From Marthasterias glacialis (taxonomy: Eukaryota > Echinodermata > Asteroidea > Forcipulatida > Asteriidae), in NCBI GenBank assembly GCA_911728455.2, contig OU452219.1, positions 22,007,219 through 22,071,218 on the forward strand: 64,000 nucleotides of DNA. The letters are read 5' to 3'. The notes beneath the pieces are model-generated. The model did no database searches, was not told where the DNA came from, and saw nothing but the letters and a program-made list of their open reading frames with translations. The position numbers and the translations under genes are program-made. Numbering within the stretch: position 1 is the stretch's first letter; every line of letters begins with the position of its first letter. Below, in pieces: positions 22,652 to 34,700 of the stretch.

Positions 22652-25600
22652 ATGAAGCGTCCTAAGCCAGGAGAGACTGAGGACGATTTATTAAGACAGC
22701 AGGAAGATTTCCTTTCACGTCAGCAGACTGCATCAGCCACTGTAGTCAAACGAGCAGATAAACGTAAGACAACCACAGAGAGGGGAGAGGGAGACACCAA
22801 AAAGGTCACAGTGGAGAAGGATGTGGTGCAACTTCCAGGTACCTGAAAGCCTCTTGCCAATTTGATATTCATTCTTAACAATGCTTTCTTATTGCAATCA
22901 GATTTGTCAGACTTCTCTGATCATTCTCTTCAAGTTTGAGCTTTTTATTCCTATTGAGTTTTCTTTGATACTTAATAATATTATGCAGTTCTTATGTAGC
23001 GTCGTATTTCATCCAATGGGCCTTTCAAAGCGCTCATTATTTTACGACAGGTATGCAGAGCCATGTTTGATTTATACACTAAACTGCTCAGCCACGACAC
23101 TCCACACTTCTCAAAACAAAGCATTTATTACTACATGTTTTGTTTACTGCTTTTCAGGATTGTCGATGACATCTACGATGTTTGAACCATCAGTTCATCC
23201 TCAGAAGAAAAAATCAAGATTCAAAGAACAAACAACAACAGTAAGTCTAAATCTACCATCTTATGATGTCTTTCATTTGTACAGAGTTCTTGAAGTGCCA
23301 TCCGACTTGTTGAGATCCTGAGTTATTTATCTTGGTGCATTGAGATCTTGAAAGTAGGATAATGACTCACAAATAATTTATCTAAATAAGCCTGACAGAA
23401 AATAAATTTCAGGTATGTCATCCCTGAAATGATTTCATCTCAGGAAAATGACATCTTGGTGAAATCATCTCAGGATCTCAACAAGTCTGATGGCACTTGC
23501 AGAGTTCCATACATCTCTTCTCAGTAATGGTATTTTTTGTTGTATTAAACCAATTCGGAGATTCTAATTATGTCTTGTACAATGACATGTTCAGTCACAA
23601 GTGAACGCTTAAATTTCCTCGGATTAGAGAAAGTCGCTATGTCACATGGTTTGGGGCAAGCTTTTGCCTAGTTACCTGAGAGACAGCTAACTCTAACACA
23701 CAGTTCTGAATGGGTATGACACAATTGTATAGCAACCTTCAGATTGGCAAAGCCTGGTACCAAAGCTTGCCCATGCAGACCTGTGTGACGAGGCAACACT
23801 GTCTTTAGACTTGAATGTTCTCTTGTCTTCTTCTTCTTCTTTCGTATGAGTTACTAGTGTTGTATGTCCATCAGGCTGTTTCTCTAAGTTGGGTAAGCCA
23901 GTTGATTTGTGCATCATTTGGGCTTGATAGGTCAGTCATTCCATCAGGGGGTTGAAGGTCAGGGCAATTGTAGATAATATGATCTGCCGTCTGCTCATCT
24001 GCACCGCAAGTGCATGCCGGTGAGTCTCGAAGTTTCCAGCGATGCATATTGGCGCTGAATCTGCCAACCCCAGTTCACAGCCGGTTGAGTGTTACCCACT
24101 CCCTCCGAGGTAGTTCAGAGCCAGCAGGAGCTTTGATGTCAGGGGGAACAGTGAACTGCCGTGGGCGAATTGTCTCTTGCCAGCTCTTTTCCCACTCCTG
24201 AATGAGGCTGAAATCCGATCTGCTGAGGGCGGCTGCATGACGGGAGAAAGGTCGACGAGATCGGAGGCGTTGACGACCTAGGTCCTGGGATTCTCTTGTT
24301 ATCTTGTGCAAGGGGTGGTCCTCATCAACCAAGGATTTGGTTGCTAGCCTGTCTGTCAGATGCTCGCGGCGTAGACTTGGTGGTGCAATTCCAGCAAGGA
24401 CTGGAAGGAGATCTGTTGGTGTAGGCCGGAGACATCCAGTGATGAGCCGCATGGTGTCATTCAGTGCACGGTCCAGCTTTTTGGTGTGAGTGCTCCTACA
24501 CCACGCTTGAGTAGCATATTCAGCAGAGCTGTAGACCAGGGCTAGAGCTCCCGTGCGGAGGGTGGATGTTGATGCACCCCATGATGTTCCAGCTAAGCGA
24601 CGCAACAAGTTGTTCCTGGCTGAGACCTTTGCCCGCAGGGATTCGAGGTGTTGTTTGTACGTCAGTTGTCTGTCCAGTTTAACTCCAAGGTATGTTGGAT
24701 GGGGGTTGTTCGGTAGGGGTGTGCCGTCGTGAACAACAGACAACTGTCGATTGGCTTCTTTTGTGTTGAGATGAAATGCTGTTGCTGTGGTCTTGGCAAC
24801 ACTCAGCTTTAGTCTCCACATCTTCAGGTAGTCAGCGAGCAACTTCATGTCAGCAGTAAGTACTTTCTCAACTTTGGTCCAGTTTCTATCTGAATAAAGG
24901 AGTGCCAGATCATCAATCATGTCATTGTACCAGATATTATTGTAAATCTAACTTGCAAACGGCTTATTCCTCATCTAGTTCAGCTTTGATGTAAGTGTGA
25001 CAAATACTCACCTATTTTTTATCCTTTGGAGCATCCCCATGAAATGCCAAAAAGAACCTTGTCATTGTCAAATACATCATCCACTTAAACTTTCCTTGCA
25101 TCGTTTACATCAGATTGGAGGAGCTCAGAGAGTTACCTTTGACCTAGATGATGAGGAAGATCCAGAGGAAGCAATGGACAGTAAGTGCATTTTTAGAATG
25201 TATTTATTTGTTGAGATTTATTGTTAATTCCACTGGTAATGAAGTAAAGTAATTATTTATTTCACTTGGTCACCTGATACCAATATTTACTGTTTGTAGA
25301 ATCTTATTTGTTTAGACAAAATGTAATGATTTGATTTCATTCAGTCCATTAATTCTGTGATTTTTTTACAGGACGTGATACTCATGTTACATCCGTCTTA
25401 TCTAAAATCATGGTAAGTTTTTGAAAAATTGCTTTATTCTCTTATTTTCCATGAAAACATTTGGGAGTGTTGTGGCCAAGTGGTTTAGTGCAACGGACTA
25501 TGATTGATTTAACTTGATGCGCTACATACTTGGCAGCATAGGCTGCATACTCCCCAGGGAGTTAAGATGGTTGAAGGAATGTAATAAATGGCCCAGTGAC

Positions 25601-25789
25601 CAGGATACATTTCAAAATTGGCGGTTTTAAATGCCAATTGGAAAACATTCACATTTTGAAATTGTTTTATTTTATTTTTTGTTTTTGTCAAAGGAACGTG
25701 AAGCAAATCCATCCACCAGATTTCTTCCTAAAACTACAAATCAGGGGTTTCCCACTGTGCCACACAGGGGCACAACTCCCCACCAACAG
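22652..25789 (+). CDS. RPAP1: RPAP1 exons 1-5 (N-terminal 158 residues)
   Basis: Exons 1-5 encode the family N terminus: MKRPKPGETEDDLLRQQ, then a charged Lys/Glu-rich linker. An acidic DLDDEEDPEEAMD leads into RRDTHVTSVLSKIMERE, where the human protein also has a DEDPEERLRRHDQHITAVL-type segment. Exon 4 is a 41-nt micro-exon (25372-25412). The exon phases 1-0-1-0-0 all agree. Intron 2 (23241-25113) carries an antisense non-LTR retrotransposon fragment. Confidence 0.9.
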
Positions 25790-28700
25790 GTACGTTCCTA
25801 AATGGATCAGTTAAGTATTCCAGCAGCTACATGGACTGGTCCTTTGAACTTCTGGAACATTTCATTGGAATGTTCAAAATGCTAATGCACATATTCCTTT
25901 GTTTAGGATTGTTCCCGTAGTTGGGCACAATGTTGCAGTTAAGCAAAACATGACCTGGTGGTCCACTGGATTGCTGGCGTATGCCTATGGGAATGTTTCT
26001 TTGCACCTAGAACTTATGCCTGACTTTTGAGAGGCTCCCTTATCACACATCAGTGTATGGGTAACACCAAAATAATATGTATTAAAATAATTGATTTGAA
26101 ACTGTTACAGCCAGCCACTCAGGGCGCCACTGAAGCCAAAAAGAAACAGAGTTTATTCGCCCAGCAGTTTGAGAGCTCATATCCATCAAGCTTTGGCGTT
26201 AACACCTCTAGTCTATTAACTCCATCTATGGGACCAGACACCAGGATTAAACAACATCCTCAAGATATGCAAGACATCAGCGAAGCTGATTCTGTATCAG
26301 TTGAAGATTGCAGACAGTCTAGTCAACCATCAAGCAGTCTCAGGGATGATAAGAAAGAGATTCACCAAGAGAATTTGAGCAAACTTACAGCAATGTCAGA
26401 GGCAGAAATACTTGAAGAACAGAAGAAATTAAAAGCCATGCTCGGTAAGAAACTTTCTTTAACAGAGTAAGTTGAGTGATGATATTTAGAGGTGATTTAT
26501 TTCATTTTAACTACTTCAATAGACTGTTCCAGGCATTGATTGCTCGGGAATGGAAAAACATGTCTTTGGAGTAAATCTAACAACAAACAGTTATGCCCTA
26601 TATCTTTTTTAAAAGCTCATTTAATCTTTACCTCCTTCTACTGGGACAAAAAGTACTTTTGCGTGTCCAGCAGAAGGTTGTAAAGCCTTACGCCTTTCTG
26701 AAGGCACCTGACGATATTAACATCTGCACCATTTTAAATTTTCTTTGTCTGTATAACCTAATTAGAGAGTATATTTGTTGATTACAGATCCCAGCTTACT
26801 ATCATTCATGCAGTCGAGACGTAACCCTCTATCAGTTGCATCATCAAATGTATCAAAATCGCAACAGGACAACAACGATGATGTGAGTGTAACATCAGAA
26901 CCTATGGACATCGGACCTCCGGCTACAAATCAAGAAAACTCTGGGAGCAAAGAATCTACAGATAGCACAGTTGTATCATTTACTGATCCAGTTTCTGACA
27001 TCAAGGAGTCTGATGGAATTGAAGAACGTTCACTGGAAAATGGTAAATTTGCAGAATCTCTATCACCCATCAAGTTCTAGGGAGTTCTTTTTAATGTAAT
27101 AAAAATTTCACTAATTAACGTGTAGATCATTCCTTTTCACTTTTACTCTTCTTAATGTAGTATTCATATGTTATGTGATTGCTGCAATTTCTATTTTTCA
27201 CTTTTTAACAAAGCATTAGTGCGACAGATACACAACCACATTTTAATACCCATATGTGATTGTGCAACTTAATATATCACTTGTTAACTATCAATTTATC
27301 TTTAAAAAATAAAAAATAAAAACAAATCTTTTTAATTTTTTTTATGTTATAATATGCAACAAAATCATATATTTAGGGTTTGTCGCAATTACTTATTTTT
27401 GATGACATGTTTGAAAGTTTGAAATTTACATATTATATTTGCTGTTTTTGTGAAAATACAACAACTTTAATGCTTCCAAAAACTGTCGTGCATGAGTTAA
27501 TAAAACCTGATTTAACTGAACTGAATTGAATTTCAAAATGTAATGTTACCAAAGGGTGAAGAAATCTTCAAATGTGAACATTTTTGATGTGTTAGACGGA
27601 AGACAAGTCTTGTAAAAAACATATGACGTTTGGGAAAAGTTCCTCTAATCTAATAAATTTGATGTGAAGTCTTTCCAGTTGAAGTGAAATTATTCTGAAC
27701 TTAATTGATGGTAGCTCGGTTTATATGCATGTCAATACATGTAAAAAGGAAACAGTTTTTCAGATAGTTGATGTTGTTGTACATCTAACTTGCATGCTTT
27801 TACATCTGGCAGTTTTTACAGGCAGTTTACTGGCACTGTACTCCATAAGAAAAGAAACACTTTGGTTGCACAAGAGACATTTCTCTGCCAGTGTCTTACT
27901 ATATCCAAGACAATTATGTGGAAACTAAAATGTGATATGTTTTCTTCTTTGAGATCGCCTGGAACTGGTTAACTTGCCACCAGGTGACATGGCCCCAAGA
28001 AAGCGCTGGTTAGCAGAGTTTGCCCTCAACTTTTTCAATGATTAGCCATTAGGACCAGTTAGCTTGTCATTTCACTAGTCCCCCAGTTTTTTCACAAGTC
28101 CATACATCATATTAAATAGTGATGTTTGTCAACACTGAACTAGCCAGCCAGACCACTTGGAGTGAATTTTGACTGGTTCTCCAGTGTTTTAACTAGAATT
28201 TGGCCAGCAGACCACTGTTATGGGAGAACGCTGCAACGGATTATTCAAGACCTGACCGAATGTTATACTTGTATTAAGAATATAATCTTCTTGATTTAGT
28301 GAAAGCCCCCGTCACCGTCAAAGAGGAGTGGGTACACATGGATAAGACTGAGCCTGAGAAACTAGAATGGATGAAGGATCTACCAAAGCCCTCTGCGAAA
28401 TCGAAAGAAGGATCCCAAGCTAGATTTGACTTTAATGGGCGTCTGATAGCTAGAGATGCTGACATATCAGTTAGAATGGGATTACATCACCATGGTGATG
28501 AACAAGAGGTAGGTAAGACACAGATAGAATGGTTGAGTTTTTAACTTTAGTTCAGATTGCTCTGTGCCGCTATGATTATGGACTGAGAGTGTGGTCAGAG
28601 GTTCGGGTTGCAGGTATTGACCAATGTTGTGAAGTTGACATTACCATCAAAACAAAATCACAATTACCCTCTAATTCAACCACAAGGAATTGTCTCACAA

Positions 28701-31700
28701 TTTGTACAGTTGACATGGTTGATATCCTTTCCAAATTGAAACCAAGTATCCATTTAATTAAAAAGTTTGTAGTTCTCACCAAAATTAATAATAATAATAA
28801 TAATGATGAAAATAATAATAATGGACATTATGTAGTGCTGGTATCACCAATTATGACGTTGATGGTGCATGCAATTATTACCCTGGTCACTGGGCCATTA
28901 ATTTCATTTCTTAAACCTCAGCTTTCCTGGGAGTATGCAGCCCGTGCTGCCAGCGCATCAAGCTAAACCAATCACATTAACCATCTCTGCCTTCACAGAT
29001 CCTCATTACTTCATGGCTGGAGAGAAGCAATTTATAGTTAACTGTCTTGCTCAAGGACACAAAGTATGTGAACTGACCAAGATTTGATTCTCAGCTCTGC
29101 TGACTTTACCACCAGAACTTGAGACTTGGCACTAGACTGCTCGGCCACGACACGCTAAAAAATTGTGCAATGTCTTTAAGTATTTCCTCTTCATCCATAT
29201 CCTTCTCTCCTACCATCTTTTTCTGACCCGCCCATCTCCTTTAAGCATCCATCTTCTTTAAAGTTGCACTGTTTACTTCTATTGGTATTCTGCATATTTC
29301 CAGGTACCAGGTTACTCTCTGGAGGAGTTGTTTACATTATCACGCAGCGCTGTGACTCAACAACAAGTTCTTGCGTTGCAGACTCTAGCAAGAGTTATCT
29401 ACAATGTAAGAAAAAGTACTGATAATGATTTCATTTTAACCAAACTCACAAACACGAAATACATCTTAGTTTATTACAAAAATGAAATAGAATTGGATTT
29501 AAGTTAAGAGAAGATATTTGTCCATTCTATAGGAACTAACTATAACCCTTTCAAGGCGCTGGAAGAGGTTAATTTGTTTCATTTCCAGACAGATAAAACT
29601 GAGTTTCATTGATCATTGAAGTGCAAATTTCTTCAAAGAAGATGACAGCCATTGTTATTATTAGACATTTGGTTGTATATTGGTTTAGATTAATGTTTTT
29701 TTACATCATCTTTGAACACCTTCAGGAGGGAACTGAAATCTCATTTGCTTTGCCAGTTATTTAGACTTTTGACTTTTTTCTGCATGACTATTTTCTGTTT
29801 ACTGTGAAAAAAATTCAAATGACAAGGATCTGTGTGCGAGTTATATAACACAAATACTGAATGCATTTCATTTGTGCGTTGTCGCAGAATCTAATCACTC
29901 AGTGAAATCTGGATCTTTTGTTTTACAAAATGAAATGTCCAGATTTCACCTCATTATTATATTTTGCGACAGTGCACTTCATTATCATCCAATACCATCA
30001 AGGCATCCAATATTTGTAGAATACTATTATTTTAATGAATTTATCATGGTTTATTTTATTGTAATAATTTTTTTTTCAGTGCCGACTGAAGCAGCTGGGC
30101 GGAGAACTCCTTGAGCCTTTGCTTCCTCAGCTCTTGGAGTCTGGGATAATGTTTCTCTTAAGATGGTCATTGGACAGCATCAATGAAGGAGTTATAGCTT
30201 CAGCCATGGAGGCCTTAGCGGCACTACTCGTACAGCCAGGAGATGAGGTAAATAAACTCGTGCTGAGAAGGGAGTTCTCATAAGTAATAAACACTCATGA
30301 GCCATTGATAGAGTTATAAGGAAATTCATGTGTCATTGATGGAGTAATAAGGAAACTCATGTTGAGAAGGGAGCTCTCATTAGTAAGCAAGACTCATGAG
30401 TCATGGTTACTTAGCGTCGCTACTTGTACAGCCTGGAGATGAGGTAAAGAAACTCTTGTTGAGAGGGAAGTTCTCAAGAGTATGAAATACTCACGAGTCA
30501 ATAAGTAATGGAGGCATAGAGAACTTGATTAACATGAGACAGTTGTAGGCAGAATGCCAGAAAGTTTGGGTTTAAGAATGTCTCAGTGCAAAGTTTTTAA
30601 GCATTAAGAATAAAGAATAAGTCGAAGCCGATGGTGTTTTTTTCCCCAGGGTACTCTGGATCGTGTATTTAGCTGGCATCGTGGTATGGAAGTTCCTCCA
30701 ATGCTTCCAAATTCATCATCAGAAGCTGAAGATGTAACTGAAGAAGGAGAAGAGATTCAGGAGAAAGATCGGTCGGATCCTCACATTGCAGAGAAAGACG
30801 CTATCAAGGTAAGCGTATGGCAGGGGAAGATTTGTTTGTATCTTATCACAGTCTCATTCCATTAATTCACAATGGGGTCATTCAGACACAGTACTAAAGT
30901 TGTATTGCAGAGGATCTGATGGCATCGAAACAGTGGAAGAAGAACAAACTTAAATGCGAGGTATTGATGGCTTTCACACTCGCTCTGCTTTAACCAGTTG
31001 CCGGGATTCTATTATTTTTTTTCCCCGTCCCCCTCGCAGGACTCTTTTGGCGGATTTGCCAAAATGATTTTTTCTATGAGGTTACCGCTGGCACAAAGAA
31101 TCCCTTACCTGACAACGCCAAGAGAAAAAAAAGGTCCTCTTTAATGGATCGTCTGTTTTGTTTTCTCGACTGAGAAAGTGTCAAATTCTCGCACCATGAA
31201 TTGCAAAACATCGGCTGTTACGTACGTCATATGAGTGGTATTAATCACGAAACCATGGCTCAATTCCCGTATCACTCTGACTTACCTCCATTGAGCCTAA
31301 ATACGATGAATAAATGTTAGAAGCCTCTCAATGTCTCATAATCCTCTTCTTGGAACAAAAGGACAAAGGTCTGGAATCGGGGATTACACAAAAACCGCCT
31401 CTCAATAGCCACAAAACACCAAAATATTCATGACTTTGTTTTGTCTTTGTGTGGGTGAAACGAAGCGTAAGTCGGCATGTGTGTTTTCTGTGCACGCTTA
31501 GCAGTGGAATTTCTGGGCGACCTTTTCTCTGGTATTCCGAAATCACACAATGGCGTCTTTACATGGCTTCCATTTCCAGGCAGGGGAAACATTTGCGTGT
31601 TAACAGGTCATCCAGTGCCAACTGGTTGAAATTCCTATTAAAAAACCTAATTGATTGCAAAATTCAAATGTGTCTAGCTCTAGTAGCTTTTTGTGAATAA

Positions 31701-34700
31701 ACAAGATGTCACATTGCTGTTTGACCTATTAATACACTTTTAAAACCCAATCAGGTTTAACTCATTACTGACTGAACGCGAGGTACAAAAAAAATTACGA
31801 CTGCCCCCCGCTGGTGATAAAGTTAAACCGTTTCGGGTCTAACTTTAGTACATTGTCTGAACATGGTCATCGCTCCATAAAGTGCCAATGAATTGGAAAT
31901 TGTTTCCACTTTAGACTATAAGATATGCACATATTAACTTATAAATACATGTTTCTTTTCAAAGTTTATTGGAGGTTTATGTTGCAATTTATATATATAT
32001 TATATATATCAAATTAGGGGTACAAATTGGTAACGTTAACCTATTAACATGCCGTCGGTCTGCGTGCAAACTTTATTTACTTCATGTGCTTTGGATAAAT
32101 CTCTTGATATTTGGTTTTTGTTATATAAAAAATGCAAACAAGTTGTATTGTTGCTGGTTACAGCAACAATACTAAAGATGAATTTAGATGGGGCCAGAAA
32201 AATACCACTTCATAGGACCTTTAAACTGACTGCTTTATCTACATATCCCTTTGTATTTTTGCTAGTATAATAGTGTGCATTGTTTTTTGTCTCTTGTCTT
32301 CATCTTATCTTTTGATGAGGTCTAGGATCGGAAATCTACAGTAAGTTTCACCCAAACACACTGTCCGATGGCCACACCTCTCTTATCCATATGATCACTG
32401 AAACTTTCTATAAATGCAAATCTGATTTTATGATGTAATGGTAACTAGTGCTTACTAATTATTAAAAACGACACAATTAAAATAAATGGATTTGAACCAC
32501 ACAATAAAAGCAAAATGGCTGACAGATGTTATGGTTAGGTTTTTTTTTTTTGAAGCATTTTTCTGCGTCGGTAAATTTGGCACTATTCCAAGTAAAGCAT
32601 TAGGCTTAATAAAAAAAAATGAAAAAAATGAAAATTTCCTTTCTAATGAAAACTATTAGAGAATTTTCAACCAACATAACCTTCAGAAAGTCTTCAGAGA
32701 AAAATTGTCGTTGAATAGACCGATTGCGCGACTAATGTTGGCATGCGGTCATGTGACCTCCTGTTGGTATAATGCCATATCAGCTGATTATTGTCGCAAT
32801 AATGTTGGACAATTCAAATGTACATGTTTATTAATTTCATAGCTCACTTTGTAATTTCTTTCCTTAAAATTTGACTACCAGAAGAGCAGGGTTCTCCCCA
32901 TGCACAAGCTAGCATATCGGGCCGATACGCGTGAATTACGGGCCGATACGCAGTAATTACGGCCAATACAAATTTTTTCTTTTATATTTTTTTTAGATTT
33001 TAATATCAAATTCACAAAAATCCTAACATAAAACTACTTTAAATGCTCCAGATTGCACAGTAGAGCTTTTCAAACCAAACATTAAATGAAAACATTCCAC
33101 AAAACATTCCAAGGACCTGCTGCCAATTCAGCGTGCTTCGGCCACACTTCCAAAATTTGGGTCCAGAATGCCCCACAGTTTTGGAAAAACCTGGGGAGAA
33201 CCCTGAAGAGACATTATTAGTTTAATAATCAGTAGCACTCTATTTAACTGCCAACGTGTATTTTTATTCCTTTGCGCTCATTTAAAAAAACAACACACCC
33301 GTTCTTTCTCCTTAATGATACTGACAAGAGATAATGCAGGAGCAATGCATCAATTCGAGCATCTGATCAAGTCAAGGCTTTAATTATTCATATTTGTACC
33401 TTAATGTTGCAGGTTAATTTCAAATAATTGATAAACCAATTAGCTCTTACTGAGAACCAACTATTGTTTCTCATGCTGAACAAAGGTGGATATTGTCAAA
33501 TCAATTGACTTTAATCAACTTAGTGTTGGTTTTGCTGAGTCATGGCGCTGGTACCTACGGACCAGGATGAAAGTTACTGTAAGCCTATAGGTCTATACCA
33601 TTTTCGCTGGCATCCAGGTATATTTAAGTGGGGCTCTAACAAACTTTTATAAAACAAGCTTTTACATTATTGTGACTAAGTAGACATCATACAAAGCGAT
33701 TAATATTATTTTACATTTAAAAAAATGATTTAGCACTGGAAAATACCGTCCGAAAAATGTACTCTTTCGAGTGGCCTTTTTTCTGAATTTGTGCTGCGAG
33801 TGTTTGGGAGAAAAATGTTTTTTTCGCTATTTCATGGTAAGGTTAGGGATTCGTATTTTACATTTTTTAATTCCTTAGGACTTCAGCTGTAAGATATATG
33901 GTGGAAGTTTATTCTTAAAAAACGTTAGAGCCCCACTTTAATATTGAAATAAGGTAAAGAACAGGAAGGAAATTATATTAACATATTCTTGACATCGTCA
34001 CAATCACCTTGCCACCACTCCAAACAATCAACTATTAATGGTGCACTTAATGTATTCACAGGCTACATCACGTACAGTTCAATGTAAATGGAAATTTATG
34101 AGTCGTCTATAGTGACTGCCTTTGTTCTATTGCTATATCTAAACGATTGTTAGCCAATAATTCTCTTCAAACACATACCTCCTTGATCAAGTTGCCAGTT
34201 CCTCTATTCTTTGATAGCGGACTACTTTTGGGTTCCTGAGTATGGCAGGTTCTTTCAGGGTCATCACTTTCAGTATTCTTGTAGCTGTACTTCAGTCACA
34301 TTTCCTGATCGTATCTCCCTGCATGCCTTGCATCAGTCCATGGACAAGTTTTGGGAATCATTGCTACCTTCTAGTGACGGATACCAAGAGCTTTGATGAA
34401 GCTGACCAGTACTGTCAGGGCTTGTCACGTCTTGGCAGACCGTCTCATCTGGCGTCCATTATGAGCCAAGAGGAACATGACTTCCTGGTCCTGCTTATCA
34501 AGTCCACGTTTGGGCAAAGCGGCATGAAAACCTGGTTCGGCTACCGCAAGGACGGATCCAGTGGCTCCTTTTCCTGGATCGACGGCAGCCCGTCTGGAGG
34601 TTTCACCAACTGGTACAACGGATATCCCAGCGGCGATGGAAACTGTGCCGAGATACTTGAAACTAGTGCAAGTGGTGTCAACTTGTGGAATGATCTGTCG

